Assembly (NCBI RefSeq): GCF_021191695.1
Contig: NZ_JAIWPT010000016.1
Span: 1 to 64,000 of the forward strand
Length of the DNA: 64,000 bases
Direction of reading: 5' to 3'
DNA from: Proluteimonas luteida
GTDB taxonomy: Bacteria; Pseudomonadota; Gammaproteobacteria; Xanthomonadales; Xanthomonadaceae
The notes under the pieces were generated by a model. That model saw only the letters and a list, made by a program, of their open reading frames with translations, had not been told where the DNA came from and did no database searches. Positions 11,835-22,989 of the stretch are shown here, in pieces (the first letter of the stretch is position 1; the number at the start of each line of letters is the position of its first letter). A program made the position numbers and the translations under genes.

Positions 11835-12953
11835 TTACAGCACCCCGCGCTTCATCTGGTCGCGCTCGATGCTCTCGAACAGCGCCTGGAAGTTGCCTTC
11901 GCCGAAGCCCTCGTTGCCCTTGCGCTGGATGATCTCGAAGAAGATCGGGCCGATCGCGTTCTGGGTGAATATCTGCAGCAGCTTGCGGGACTTGGTCTCG
12001 GGATCGGCGTCGATGAGGATCCTGTTCTTCGCCAGCCGCGGCACGTCCTCGCCGTGGTCGGGAATGCGCTGGTCGATGACCTCGAAATAGGTCTCGGGCG
12101 TGTCCAGGAACTCGATTCCGGCCTCGCGCATGCGCTCGACCGTCGTGTAGATGTCGTCGGTGAAGCAGGCGATGTGCTGGATGCCCTCGCCCTTGTAGGC
12201 GTCGAGGTATTCGTTGATCTGCGACTTGGGATCGCTGGACTCGTTGAGCGGGATGCGCACCACGCCGTCCGGCGCGGTCATGGCCTTGGACTTGAGGCCG
12301 GTCTTGGCGCCCTTGATGTCGAAGTAGCGGATCTCGCGGAAGTTGAACAGCCGCTCGTAGTAGTCCGACCACTTCTGCATGTTGCCCAGGTACAGGTTGT
12401 GGGTGAGGTGGTCGATGAAGGTCAGGCCGAATCCGGCCGGGTCCTGGTCGGCGCCCTCGATCGGCGCATAGTCGTCGCCATAGATCGAGCCGTTGTCGCC
12501 GTAACGGTCGACCAGGTACAGCATGCAGTCGCCGATGCCCTTGACCACCGGCGCATCGACGGCCTTGCTGGCCTCCTTGTCGGCAATCGCCTCGCCACCA
12601 TTGCCCAGCACCGCTGCATACACCTCGCCGGCCGGTTTGCGGAAGCGGATCGCGAACCCGCAGGCCGAAGGGCCATGCGCGCGGGCGAAGTCCGCCGCGA
12701 ACGAATCCGGCGTCTCGTTGACCAGGAAGTTGACGCCGCCCTGGCGGTAGACGGTGATCGGCCGCGACCTGTGGCGCAGCACCGCGGCGAAGCCCATGCT
12801 GCGGAAATAGTCGTGCAGCATCCGCGCCTGTCCATCGGGTGCGGCGAACTCGACGAACTCGAAGCCGTCGATGCCCATCGGGTTCTCGAACGTGGTGACC
12901 TGCATGCCCAGATTGGGTGCCTGCTGGCCGGTCTTGTGTGCTTGAGCGCTCAT
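11835..12953 (-). CDS. hppD: 4-hydroxyphenylpyruvate dioxygenase
   Basis: The enzyme converts 4-hydroxyphenylpyruvate to homogentisate, the substrate of the neighbouring hmgA product. The product has 372 residues with two VOC-type domains. The Fe(II) ligands are visible as His in [10 protein letters not shown] (about residue 185), His in [11 protein letters not shown] (about 265) and Glu in [20 protein letters not shown] (about 345). The start at 12953 (MSAQAHK) has a GGAG site six bases upstream; an in-frame ATG four codons earlier lies within that site and is less likely. It is divergent from a MarR-type gene across 93 bp. Confidence 0.95.
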   Translation of the reverse strand: MSAQAHKTGQQAPNLGMQVTTFENPMGIDGFEFVEFAAPDGQARMLHDYFRSMGFAAVLRHRSRPITVYRQGGVNFLVNETPDSFAADFARAHGPSACGFAIRFRKPAGEVYAAVLGNGGEAIADKEASKAVDAPVVKGIGDCMLYLVDRYGDNGSIYGDDYAPIEGADQDPAGFGLTFIDHLTHNLYLGNMQKWSDYYERLFNFREIRYFDIKGAKTGLKSKAMTAPDGVVRIPLNESSDPKSQINEYLDAYKGEGIQHIACFTDDIYTTVERMREAGIEFLDTPETYFEVIDQRIPDHGEDVPRLAKNRILIDADPETKSRKLLQIFTQNAIGPIFFEIIQRKGNEGFGEGNFQALFESIERDQMKRGVL

Positions 12954-13010
12954 GGGATACTCCATCGCGGTGGGGCCGCGCCGCGGCGTGGCTTCGGATG
13001 CTACTTTGTA

Positions 13011-13034
13011 GTTTCAATTGCAACCACTTGCAAG
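13011..13034. promoter_or_regulatory. Candidate operator between hppD and the MarR gene
   Basis: GTTTCAATTGCAAC (13011-13024) is a 14-bp palindrome with one mismatched pair, and CTTGCAAG (13027-13034) is a perfect 8-bp palindrome. TTGCAA occurs twice ten bases apart (13018-13023, 13028-13033), one helical turn. The segment is the AT-richest part of the divergent intergenic region. Palindromes of this size in a divergent marR promoter commonly bind the MarR dimer; binding is inferred. Confidence 0.55.
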
Positions 13035-13046
13035 GCGCAGTGCACC

Positions 13047-13544
13047 ATGACCCAGCAAGCCTCGACCAGCCCCGCTCCGCCGCCTGCCGCCGCGCACGAG
13101 GGGCACAGCCACGCCTTGCTGGATCTCGAACGGTTCCTGCCCTACCGCCTCAGCGTGCTGACCAACCGCATCAGCGGTGGCCTGGCCGAGCTGTATTCCG
13201 TGCGTTTCGACATCGGCATCACCGAGTGGCGGGTGATCGCCGTGCTCGGCCGCTACGCGGGGCTGTCGGCGAATGGCGTTGCCGAGCGCACGGCGATGGA
13301 CAAGGTCGCGGTCAGCCGCGCGGTCGCGCGCCTGCTCGAACGCGGCCTGCTGACCCGCGAGATGCACGACGCCGACCGTCGCCGCTCGGTACTGGAGCTC
13401 AGCGAGGCCGGCTACGCGGTCTACGACGTCGTCGTGCCGCTGGCGCTGGACTACGAGCGCGACGTGCTGGCCGCACTGGACGCCGACGAGCGCCAGCTGC
13501 TCGACCGGCTGCTGGCCAAGCTGGAATCGCCGTTGCAAGACTGA
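13047..13544 (+). CDS. MarR-family transcriptional regulator, probable regulator of tyrosine catabolism
   Basis: The product has 165 residues with a winged-helix core: FRITEW-type helix (FDIGITEWRVIAVLGRYAGL, near residue 52), recognition helix NGVAERTAMDKVAVSRAVARL and wing LTREMHDADRRRSVLELSEAG. The DxDRR wing motif is typical of MarR proteins. A His/Pro-rich N-tail of about 25 residues precedes the fold. Its divergent position next to hppD suggests it controls hppD and perhaps hmgA, as MarR/HmgR-type regulators do elsewhere; a ligand such as homogentisate is plausible but not shown. A strong bidirectional terminator follows. Confidence 0.85.
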   Translation: MTQQASTSPAPPPAAAHEGHSHALLDLERFLPYRLSVLTNRISGGLAELYSVRFDIGITEWRVIAVLGRYAGLSANGVAERTAMDKVAVSRAVARLLERGLLTREMHDADRRRSVLELSEAGYAVYDVVVPLALDYERDVLAALDADERQLLDRLLAKLESPLQD

Positions 13545-13617
13545 CGCATCGGCCGCGCTGACCCGGTCGAGGCATGGCCCGACCCGGATCGCGGGTCCCT
13601 GGCAATCGGCGAGAAAA

Positions 13618-13647
13618 GAAAAACAGCGCCTTCCGGCGCTGTTTTTC
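13618..13647. terminator. Bidirectional rho-independent terminator
   Basis: GAAAAACAGCGCC (13618-13630), a TTCC loop and GGCGCTGTTTTTC (13635-13647) form a 13-bp stem with a T-run on both strands. It lies between the convergent marR-type gene and the peptide transporter gene and can stop both. Confidence 0.92.
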
Positions 13648-13667
13648 ACTGCAGGCTTCGCCGCCGG

Positions 13668-15251
13668 TTACGGACGGCGCTCGTTGTCCAGACGCGTGCC
13701 CGCTGCCGCCGGTTCGCCGATCTCGTTCTGGCCGGCGAGCGAGGGCTCGTCGTCCTTCAGCGTGTCCAGATGCATCAGGCGACGGATCAGCGGCGCGACG
13801 ATGATCATCAGCACGCCGACACCGACCGCCAGCCAGCCGACGTTCGAGTAGACCGACATCACCCGCTCGACGCCGCCGCCTTCGCCACCGGTCGCGGCCG
13901 AGATCAGACCCGCGGCGAAGTTGCCGGTGGCCGAGGCGAAGAACCACGTGCCCATGATCAGGCTGGCCATGTGCGCCGGGGTGAGCCGGTTCATGGCCGA
14001 CAGGCCGACCGGCGACAGGCACAGCTCGCCGGTGGTGTGCAGCAGATAGATCAGGAAGATGAACAGCATCGGCGTCAGGTTGCCGGCGCCAGCGGCGGCC
14101 GTACCGGCGACCAGCACCAGGAAGCCGAGGCCGACCTGCACCACCGCCAGGCCGAACTTGGTCGGCGTCGAGGGTTCCCAGCCACGCTTGGCCAGCCATA
14201 GCCACAGCATCGCGAACAGCGGTGCGAGCAGGATGATGTAGATCGAATTCAGCGACTGGAACATCGAGGCCGGGACTTCCCAGCCGAAGACCTGGCGGTC
14301 GACCGAGCGGTCGGTGAACAGGTTCAGCGAGGCGCCGGCCTGCTCGAACAGCGACCAGAACAGGATCGAACCGACGATCAGGATCAGCGCCGCGATGATC
14401 CGGTCGCGCTCCTCGCGCGCCAGCTTGAACACGGCGGTGAACAGGACGTAGGCGATCAGTGCGGCCCCGGAAATGCCCAGCAGGTAGCCGACCATCTTCT
14501 GGTGCTGGATCAGGAACCAGACCACGCCGACGGCGAGCACGCCCAGCACGTACAGCAGCCATTCGAAGCGCACGCCCATGACCGGCTGGGTCAGACGCAC
14601 CGGATCGCGCGGCTCGCCGCGGCCCATCAGCAGCGGCTTGCCGAGCACGAACACCACCAGGCCCAGCAGCATGCCCACGCCCGCCGCACCGAAGCCGTAC
14701 GCCCAGCCGTAGGTCTGGCCCAGGTAACCGGCGATCAGCGAGCCCAGCGCGGCGCCGAGGTTGATGCCCATGTAGAAGATCGTGTACGCGGGATCGCGGC
14801 GGATGTCGGTGCGCGGGTACAGCTGGCCCACCATCACCGAGATGTTGGCCTTCAGGAAACCCGAGCCGACGATGATGAACGCCAGCGCCAGCCAGAAGAT
14901 GTTGATCTCGGCCGCGCTCTGGCCGCCGTCGCCCTCGAACGCCATCAGGAAGTGGCCGAAGGTCAGCAGCACCGCGCCGAACAGCACCGCCTTGCGCTGC
15001 CCCAGATAACGGTCCGCAAGGTAGCCACCGACCACCGGCGCGATGTACACCAGCGCGGTGTAGGCGCCGTAGATCACCGACGCCTGCTGGTCGGAGAACA
15101 TCCAGTGCTGCACGAGATAGAAGATCAGCAGCGCGCGCATGCCGTAGTAGGAGAAGCGCTCCCACATCTCGGCGAAGAACAGCACGAACAGGCCGCGCGG
15201 ATGCCCGAGGATGGTCTTCTTCTCCTCGGCGGCGTAAGGATTCAATGACAC
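13668..15251 (-). CDS. POT-family proton-dependent oligopeptide transporter
   Basis: The product has 527 residues with 12-14 membrane helices and imports di-/tripeptides with protons. Signatures are clear: EMWERFSYYGMRALLIFYLV (ExxERFxYYG, near residue 28), GGYLADRYLGQRKAVL, and the PTR2 motif FYMGINLGAALGSL (near residue 162). EQAGASLNLF in helix 7 is also typical. The C-terminal tail of about 30 residues is hydrophilic. The start ATG precedes SLNPYAAEEKKTILGHPRGL, the expected cytoplasmic N-tail. It stands alone after a terminator. Confidence 0.92.
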   Translation of the reverse strand: MSLNPYAAEEKKTILGHPRGLFVLFFAEMWERFSYYGMRALLIFYLVQHWMFSDQQASVIYGAYTALVYIAPVVGGYLADRYLGQRKAVLFGAVLLTFGHFLMAFEGDGGQSAAEINIFWLALAFIIVGSGFLKANISVMVGQLYPRTDIRRDPAYTIFYMGINLGAALGSLIAGYLGQTYGWAYGFGAAGVGMLLGLVVFVLGKPLLMGRGEPRDPVRLTQPVMGVRFEWLLYVLGVLAVGVVWFLIQHQKMVGYLLGISGAALIAYVLFTAVFKLAREERDRIIAALILIVGSILFWSLFEQAGASLNLFTDRSVDRQVFGWEVPASMFQSLNSIYIILLAPLFAMLWLWLAKRGWEPSTPTKFGLAVVQVGLGFLVLVAGTAAAGAGNLTPMLFIFLIYLLHTTGELCLSPVGLSAMNRLTPAHMASLIMGTWFFASATGNFAAGLISAATGGEGGGVERVMSVYSNVGWLAVGVGVLMIIVAPLIRRLMHLDTLKDDEPSLAGQNEIGEPAAAGTRLDNERRP

Positions 15252-15385
15252 GTGAGGTCTACTCCTGGCAGGGGGCGATGCCGCGGGCCAAGCCCCGGGC
15301 GACGCGTTAACTTAGCGGCGCACGGCCCACATGGAAAGTGACAGGCGCCACCGCGGCGCGCCGACCGGATCGTGATCGCGCGCAT

Positions 15386-16966
<1,581 letters not shown>

Positions 16967-17063
16967 GCGGTGGGGTCCCCTGCAGACGTGCGACCCGGCA
17001 TCCTAGCAGCCTGCCGGAAGCCGTTGCGGCGCGGGTTCCGGCGACATCCGCATCGAGTGGACC

Positions 17064-17939
17064 CTAGTACGCGCTGCTGCCCTGCCCCGGCCCGATGTGC
17101 GTGCGCACCTCGAACAGCTCCGGGAAGAACGTCAGCTCCAGCGCCTGCTTCAGGAAGCCGACCCCGCTGGAGCCGCCGGTGCCGCGCTTGAAGCCGATGA
17201 TGCGCATGACGGTGCGCATGTGCCGGAAGCGCCACAGCTGGAACTGGGTTTCCAGGTCGACCAGGTCCTCGCACAGCGAATACTCGCGCCAGTAGCGCTC
17301 GGTGTCCTCGTAGATCGCCTCGAACACCGGCAGCAGCGCCTCGTCGCGCACGTGCGGGTAGCGCCAGTCGCGGTCCAGCATCGGCACGGGCACGGCATGG
17401 CCCCAGCGCGCCAGATAGCGCAGGAACTCAGCATACAGGCTCGGCGCCTCGAGCACGCCCCGCAGCGTCGCCTGCCCGTCCGGGTCGTGGGCGAACACGT
17501 CGAGCATGCCGATGTTCTTGTTGCCGAGCATGAACTCGATGGTGCGGTACTGCAGCGACTGGAAGCCCGACGACGGCCCCAGCACGTCGCGGAACTCCAT
17601 GTACTCGGCCGGCGTCAGCGTCTCCAGCACCGACCACTGCTCGGTCAGCTGACGCAGCACCTGCTTGCAGCGCGCCAGCACCTTGCGGCAGCGCCAGACC
17701 TCGTCGCGCTGCAGGTGGCCGATCGCCGCGCCCAGCTCGTGGATCATCAGCTTCAGCCACAGCTCCGAGACCTGGTGCTGGACGATGAACAGCATCTCGT
17801 CGTGGTGCGGCGGGTCCGACAGGGGCTCCTGCGCGGCCAACAGCCGGTCCAGCCGCAGGTAGCCGCCGTAGCTCACGCGCCCCGTCAGGTCGCGGTGGAT
17901 GCCGTCCTCGAGCGGACGGGTATTGCGGTCGATGCTCAT
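17064..17939 (-). CDS. kynA: Tryptophan 2,3-dioxygenase
   Basis: This haem enzyme oxidises L-tryptophan to N-formylkynurenine, the first step of the kynurenine pathway. The product has 291 residues and shows all family blocks: [12 protein letters not shown] (about residue 23), [20 protein letters not shown] with the conserved haem-pocket region (about 46-65), [20 protein letters not shown] (about 120) and the [20 protein letters not shown] block near residue 240, which closes over the substrate. Length is normal. No other kynurenine-pathway genes are in the window. Confidence 0.95.
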   Translation of the reverse strand: MSIDRNTRPLEDGIHRDLTGRVSYGGYLRLDRLLAAQEPLSDPPHHDEMLFIVQHQVSELWLKLMIHELGAAIGHLQRDEVWRCRKVLARCKQVLRQLTEQWSVLETLTPAEYMEFRDVLGPSSGFQSLQYRTIEFMLGNKNIGMLDVFAHDPDGQATLRGVLEAPSLYAEFLRYLARWGHAVPVPMLDRDWRYPHVRDEALLPVFEAIYEDTERYWREYSLCEDLVDLETQFQLWRFRHMRTVMRIIGFKRGTGGSSGVGFLKQALELTFFPELFEVRTHIGPGQGSSAY

Positions 17940-18073
17940 CGCGGAAGCCTACCGCATGGCCGGCTGACGCGCCGCGGCCGAAGCCGCCGCTCCGCGTCAT
18001 GCAGCCGCCATGAAACCGGGGCACAATCGGCGGCGGGGCGCTTGGGCCCGGGGAACTCGTTGGGGAGTTGCAC

Positions 18074-21000
18074 ATGACCAGATTCACCGGCCGACTGCTG
18101 TCGGCCCTGCTGCTGTGCTGTGCCGCGGCCGCCGCGCACGGCCAGGTCGTCATCAGCCAGGTCTATGGCGGTGGCGGCAACAGCGGCGCACCGTATACGA
18201 ACGACTACGTCGAGCTGTTCAACCAGGGCGACCTTCCCGCCTCGCTCGCGGGCAGCTCGCTGCAGTACGCCAGCGCCACCGGCACCGGCAACCTCGGCGC
18301 CGGCGCCGGCCAGATCGTCGTGCTGCCCTCGGTCGAGATTCCGGCCGGCGGCTACTTCCTGATCGGCCTGGCCGGCGGCAGCACCGGCTCGCCGCTGCCC
18401 GCCACCGACGCCACCGGCACGATCAACATGTCCGGCACCGCCGGCAAGGTGGCCCTGGTCGATTCGACCGCCAGCCTCGGCTGCAACGGCGGCAGCACCC
18501 CGTGCGGTCCCGAGCAGGAAGCCCTGATCCTCGACCTGGTGGGCTTCGGCAATGCCAACTACTTCGAGGGCAGCGGCCCCGCGCCGACCGCCAGCAACAC
18601 CACGTCGCTGTTCCGCGCCGATGCCGGCTGCACCGACAGCGACGACAATGCCGCCGATTTCGCCACCGGCGCGCCGGCGCCGCGCAATTCCGCCGACATC
18701 GCCAACGTCTGCAGTGGCGGGGGCGTGCTCTACCTCAGCATCAACAACGCCAGCGGCGCCGAGGGCGACAGCGGCACCAGCCCGCTGTTCTTCACCGTCA
18801 GCCTGAACCAGCCGGCGGGTCCGGACGGCGTCAGCGTCGACTACGCCACCGCCGACGGCACCGCGACCGTGGCCGACAACGACTACATCGCCCGCAGCGG
18901 CACGCTGACCTTCGCCGAGGGCGAGTCGGCGCTGACCCTGCACGTCGATATCGTCGGCGACGAGACCGTCGAGCCGGACGAGTTCTTCCACGTCGATCTC
19001 GCCAATGCCGTCGGCGCGGTGATCCACACCGGGCGCGGCACCGGCACCATCGTCAACGACGACGTCGTGACCGTAGCGATCCACGAGATCCAGGGCAGCG
19101 GCGAACGCTCGCCGTACGAGAACCTGCCCGTCGCCACGACCGGCATCGTCACCGGCCGCAAGAACAACGGCTTCTTCATCCAGACCGCGGACGGCGAGGA
19201 CGACGGCGATCCGGCGACGTCGGAAGGCATCTTCGTGTTCACCAGCAGCGCGCCGTCCGACGATGCGACGGTCGGCAACCGCGTGCTGGTGCAGGGCACG
19301 GTGATCGAATACATCCCCACCGCCGACCCGCACCAGCTGCCGCTGACCGAGATCACCAACGCCTCGGTGGTGAAGCTGTCGGAAGGCCACCCGCTTCCGG
19401 CGGCGGTGGCACTAACCATCGACGTGCCCAACGCCGACGGCGGCCTGGCGCAGCTCGAGCACCTGGAAGGCATGCGCGTCACCGCGCCGAGCTTCACCGT
19501 GGTCGCACCGACCAGCGGCAACATCAACGAGGGCCAGGCCACGGCGACCAGCAACGGCCGCTTCGCGGTCGTGGTCACCGGCACCGCGCGCCCGTTCCGC
19601 GAACCCGGCATCCAGATCCCCGACCCGGATCCGCTGGGCAGCAGCGCGCCGAACATCCCGCGCTGGGACTACAACCCGGAGCTGATCGCGGTCAACAGCA
19701 CCACGATCGGCGCGCCGACCGCGAACCTCGCCGCCGGCTGCCGCATCGTCGACGGTTCGCTGACCGGGCCGCTGGACTACACCTTCCGCCGCTACACGAT
19801 CTACCCGGAAGCCGAGCTGTCCACCGACTGCAGCGATGCCGGCGAGGTCCGCCCGTCGACGCTGCCGGGTCCCGACCATGTCACGTTCGCGACCTACAAC
19901 CTGCAGCGCTTCTTCGACACCGTCAACGACAGCAACAGCGGCCCGACGCTGACCGCCGAGGCGCTGGAGCGGCGCCTGAACAAGGCCTCGATCGGCATCC
20001 GCGACTACCTGCACGCGCCCGACATCGTCGGCGTCACCGAGGTCGAGAACCTGCCGGTGCTGCAGACCCTGGCCACGCGCATCAATGCCGACGCGGTCGC
20101 GGCCGGGCAGCCGGATCCCGGCTATGTCGCGTATCTGGAGGAAGGCTTCGACGTCGGCGGCATCGACGTCGGTTTCCTGGTCAAGACCTCGGAAGTCGCC
20201 GACGGCCTCGCCCGCATCGCGGTGGCGGCGGTGACCCAGGAGGGCGCCGACGAGGTGCTGACCAACCCCAACGGCACCACCAGCGTGCTCAACGACCGCC
20301 CGCCGCTGGTGCTCGACGCGGTGGCGCACTTCGCCGACGGCCGCAGCTTCCCGCTGACCGCGATCGTGGTGCACCAGCGTTCGCTGAGCGGCATCGAGGC
20401 CGATGATGGCGCCAGCAACGGCTGGAGCAGCGGCGGCGCGCGCGTGCGCGCCAAGCGCAACGCCCAGGCCGAGTACCTGGCCGGCCTGATCCAGGGCATG
20501 CAGGCCGACGACCCGGCGCGGCACATCATCGTGCTCGGCGACTTCAACGCGTTCGAGTTCAACGACGGCTACGTCGACGCGATGGGCACCGTGACCGGCC
20601 TGCCCTCGCCCGACGACGAGACCGCGGTCGACGGCGACGGCGCGGTGCTGGTGTCGCCGTCGCTGCTCAACATGACCCTGGAAGCGGCCAACGACGAGCG
20701 CTACTCGTTCGTGTTCGACTACCAGGCGCAGTCGCTCGATCACGTGCTGGTCAACCAGGCGGTCGTCGATTCGCCGCTGGTGGTCGGGCTCGACATCAGC
20801 CACGCGCGCATCAACGCCGACTTCCCCGAGGTCGCGCGCAACGATGCCGACACGCCGACGCGGCTGTCCGACCACGATCCGACCGTGCTGCTGCTGCGCC
20901 TGCAGCCGGTCACGTTCGCCGATCTCGGCATCGAGGCCGAGGCGGTCAACGCCGAGGTCGTCGCCGGCGACGCGCTCGAGTTCGCGGCCACGCTGACCAA

Positions 21001-21637
21001 CGCCGGCCCCGACGCCGCGCAGTTCCCGGGCTTCGGCGCGGTGCTCGATGCCGCGCTCGACGACCTGATGGTCTCGGCCGCGGACGGCTGGACCTGCGAC
21101 GCCCCGACCGTCGCCGACGGCAGCACCACCGTGTCGTGCAGCAGCGCCACGCTGGCCAGCGACGAAGAGGCCGTGTTCGCGCTGTCGGCGACCGCGCCCG
21201 AGGCGGCGATCGGCGGCACCGTGACCCTGACCGCCGCCGCGACCTCGCAGACCCAGGACCCGGACGAGACCGACAACGGCGCCAGTGCGTCGGTGTCGGT
21301 GGTCGAGGACCCGGACACCGCCGCGCAGCCGCTGGTCAACGGCGAACTGCTCGGCGGCCTGTCCGGCGCCGCCGGCGATTCGCTGCTGTTCCGCATCGAC
21401 GTGCCCGCCGGTGCGCGCAACCTGCGCATCCTCACCGCCGGCGGCAGCGGCGACGTCACCCTGCTGGCCAGCCACGACGCGGTCCCGACCGAAGGCGCCT
21501 ACGACCTGCGCTCGCAGCGGCCGGGCAACAACGAGACCGTGACCGCCACCGTGCCGCAGGCCGGCACCTGGTACATCCGCGTCAGCGGCGTGCAGGCGTT
21601 CAACCGCGTGTCGATCCGGGCCAGCTTCACGCCCTGA
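18074..21637 (+). CDS. Very large secreted multidomain nuclease (ExeM/NucH-like)
   Basis: The product has 1187 residues. A signal peptide (RLLSALLLCCAAAAAHG) is followed by a lamin-tail domain (about 24-190, VVISQVYGGGGNSGAPYTND), a Calx-beta domain (about 220-330, DYATADGTATVADNDYIARS), an OB-fold-like region (335-560), an endonuclease/exonuclease/phosphatase domain (about 605-935), a DUF11/CARDB-like domain (about 945-1050) and a C-terminal prepeptidase-type beta domain. Catalytic motifs are TYNLQRFFD, VGVTEVEN, LGDFNAFEFND and SDHDPTVLLL, so the metal-dependent nuclease site is intact. The ATG at 18074 has a GGGGAG site 7 bases upstream; the in-frame TTG at 18068 is less likely. Related proteins degrade extracellular DNA for nutrition and biofilm remodelling. 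Confidence 0.9.
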   Translation: MTRFTGRLLSALLLCCAAAAAHGQVVISQVYGGGGNSGAPYTNDYVELFNQGDLPASLAGSSLQYASATGTGNLGAGAGQIVVLPSVEIPAGGYFLIGLAGGSTGSPLPATDATGTINMSGTAGKVALVDSTASLGCNGGSTPCGPEQEALILDLVGFGNANYFEGSGPAPTASNTTSLFRADAGCTDSDDNAADFATGAPAPRNSADIANVCSGGGVLYLSINNASGAEGDSGTSPLFFTVSLNQPAGPDGVSVDYATADGTATVADNDYIARSGTLTFAEGESALTLHVDIVGDETVEPDEFFHVDLANAVGAVIHTGRGTGTIVNDDVVTVAIHEIQGSGERSPYENLPVATTGIVTGRKNNGFFIQTADGEDDGDPATSEGIFVFTSSAPSDDATVGNRVLVQGTVIEYIPTADPHQLPLTEITNASVVKLSEGHPLPAAVALTIDVPNADGGLAQLEHLEGMRVTAPSFTVVAPTSGNINEGQATATSNGRFAVVVTGTARPFREPGIQIPDPDPLGSSAPNIPRWDYNPELIAVNSTTIGAPTANLAAGCRIVDGSLTGPLDYTFRRYTIYPEAELSTDCSDAGEVRPSTLPGPDHVTFATYNLQRFFDTVNDSNSGPTLTAEALERRLNKASIGIRDYLHAPDIVGVTEVENLPVLQTLATRINADAVAAGQPDPGYVAYLEEGFDVGGIDVGFLVKTSEVADGLARIAVAAVTQEGADEVLTNPNGTTSVLNDRPPLVLDAVAHFADGRSFPLTAIVVHQRSLSGIEADDGASNGWSSGGARVRAKRNAQAEYLAGLIQGMQADDPARHIIVLGDFNAFEFNDGYVDAMGTVTGLPSPDDETAVDGDGAVLVSPSLLNMTLEAANDERYSFVFDYQAQSLDHVLVNQAVVDSPLVVGLDISHARINADFPEVARNDADTPTRLSDHDPTVLLLRLQPVTFADLGIEAEAVNAEVVAGDALEFAATLTNAGPDAAQFPGFGAVLDAALDDLMVSAADGWTCDAPTVADGSTTVSCSSATLASDEEAVFALSATAPEAAIGGTVTLTAAATSQTQDPDETDNGASASVSVVEDPDTAAQPLVNGELLGGLSGAAGDSLLFRIDVPAGARNLRILTAGGSGDVTLLASHDAVPTEGAYDLRSQRPGNNETVTATVPQAGTWYIRVSGVQAFNRVSIRASFTP

Positions 21638-21668
21638 GCGGCGCGTCCGCGCCACGCTTCGCACCACG

Positions 21669-21700
21669 GGAACCCCGGCTCCGGCCGGGGTTCCTTTTTT
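21669..21700 (+). terminator. Rho-independent terminator of the nuclease gene
   Basis: GGAACCCCGGC (21669-21679), loop TCCG, GCCGGGGTTCC (21684-21694) and six T (21695-21700) form a perfect 11-bp stem 31 bp after the stop. Confidence 0.95.
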
Positions 21701-21721
21701 CCGGCTGCCCCTTTCAACCCC

Positions 21722-21801
21722 TGTCGTCCCGAGCGCAGCGAGCGACCTGCTTTGGCTCCGGCCCGTGGTGAAGCAGGTCGCTCGCCGCGCTCGGGACGAC
21801 A
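21722..21801. repeat. 31-bp inverted repeat (REP-like)
   Basis: The arm at 21722-21752 (TGTCGTCCCGAGCGCAGCGA onward) and the arm at 21771-21801 are complementary at 30 of 31 positions, with an 18-bp spacer. It is a large extragenic palindrome between the nuclease terminator and the dehydrogenase operon. Confidence 0.8.
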
Positions 21802-21915
21802 CATCGAGGACTGCGCATACGCGATCGCCATGGATCCGTCATGCCGCAGCGCGCAACGGGCCTTAACGAGGCCACAGGTATCATCGGCAACCATTCCCCC
21901 TGACCGGTTGCCACG

Positions 21916-22989
21916 ATGACCGTCGTCGCGAAATTCGAGATCGATTACCTGCAGTACCTCGGCCCCGACGGCAGTCTCGTCGCCGATCTGCCCGAGGCCT
22001 TCTCCGACCCCGCGCAGCTGCTGCCATTGTTCAAGCAGATGCTGTTCGTGCGCACCTTCGACAGCAAGGCGATCGCGCTGCAGCGCACCGGCAAGCTGGG
22101 TACCTATGCCGCGTGCCTGGGCCACGAGGCGACCCACGTCGGCATCGGCGCATCGATGCGTCCCGAGGACGTGTTCGCCCCCAGCTACCGCGAGTACGGC
22201 GCGCAGATCGTGCGCGGCGTGCAGCTGCGCGAGATCCTGATGTACTGGGGCGGCGACGAGCGCGGCAACGACTTCCAGGGCCCGCGCCACGACTTCCCGT
22301 GGTGCGTGCCGATCGCCACCCAGTGCCTGCACGCCGCCGGCGCGGCGCTGGCATTTAAGCTGCGTGGCGAGCCGCGGGTCGCGGTGACCTGCTGCGGCGA
22401 CGGCGGCAGCTCCAAGACCGACACCTACGCCGCGATCAACTCGGCCGGCGCCTACACGCTGCCGTTCGTCCAGTGCATCATCAACAACGGCTGGGCGATC
22501 TCGGTGCCGCGCAACGCCCAGACCGGCGCGCAGACCCTGGCGCAGAAGGGCCTGGCCGGCGGCCTGCACTGCCTGCAGGTCGACGGCAACGACCTGGTTG
22601 CTGTGCTCGAGGGCATGCGCCGGGCGATGGAGCGCGCGCGCAACGGCGAAGGCGGCAGCGTCATCGAGTTCATGACCTACCGTCTGCACGACCACACCAC
22701 CGCCGACGACGCCCGCCGCTACCGCGACGAGGCCGAGGTCAAGGACGCCTGGACCCGCGACCCGATGACCCGCCTGCGCACGTACCTGAGCGCGCAGAAA
22801 CTGTGGGACGAGGAGCAGGAAAAGGCCTGGATCGCCGACTGCACCCAGCGCATCGACGTCGAGATCAACGCCTACCTCGAGCTGAAGGTGCAGCCGGTCG
22901 AGGCGATGTTCGACTACCTGTATGCCGACCCGCCGCCGGACCTGCTGGAACAGCGCGCACGGGCCATGGCCGCGGAGGGCCACGCATGA
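21916..22989 (+). CDS. 2-oxo acid dehydrogenase E1 component, alpha subunit
   Basis: This is the thiamine-diphosphate-binding alpha subunit of a heterotetrameric E1 that decarboxylates pyruvate or a branched-chain 2-oxo acid. The product has 357 residues. The ThDP motif runs from CCGDGGSSKTDTYAAINSAG (about residue 160) to INNGWAISVP, giving the GDG-x(25-30)-N pattern. The phosphorylation-loop-like region MTYRLHDHTTADDARRYRDE follows near residue 255. The start of the beta-subunit gene overlaps its stop. The exact substrate cannot be fixed from sequence; both pyruvate-type and branched-chain assignments are possible. Confidence 0.9.
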   Translation: MTVVAKFEIDYLQYLGPDGSLVADLPEAFSDPAQLLPLFKQMLFVRTFDSKAIALQRTGKLGTYAACLGHEATHVGIGASMRPEDVFAPSYREYGAQIVRGVQLREILMYWGGDERGNDFQGPRHDFPWCVPIATQCLHAAGAALAFKLRGEPRVAVTCCGDGGSSKTDTYAAINSAGAYTLPFVQCIINNGWAISVPRNAQTGAQTLAQKGLAGGLHCLQVDGNDLVAVLEGMRRAMERARNGEGGSVIEFMTYRLHDHTTADDARRYRDEAEVKDAWTRDPMTRLRTYLSAQKLWDEEQEKAWIADCTQRIDVEINAYLELKVQPVEAMFDYLYADPPPDLLEQRARAMAAEGHA

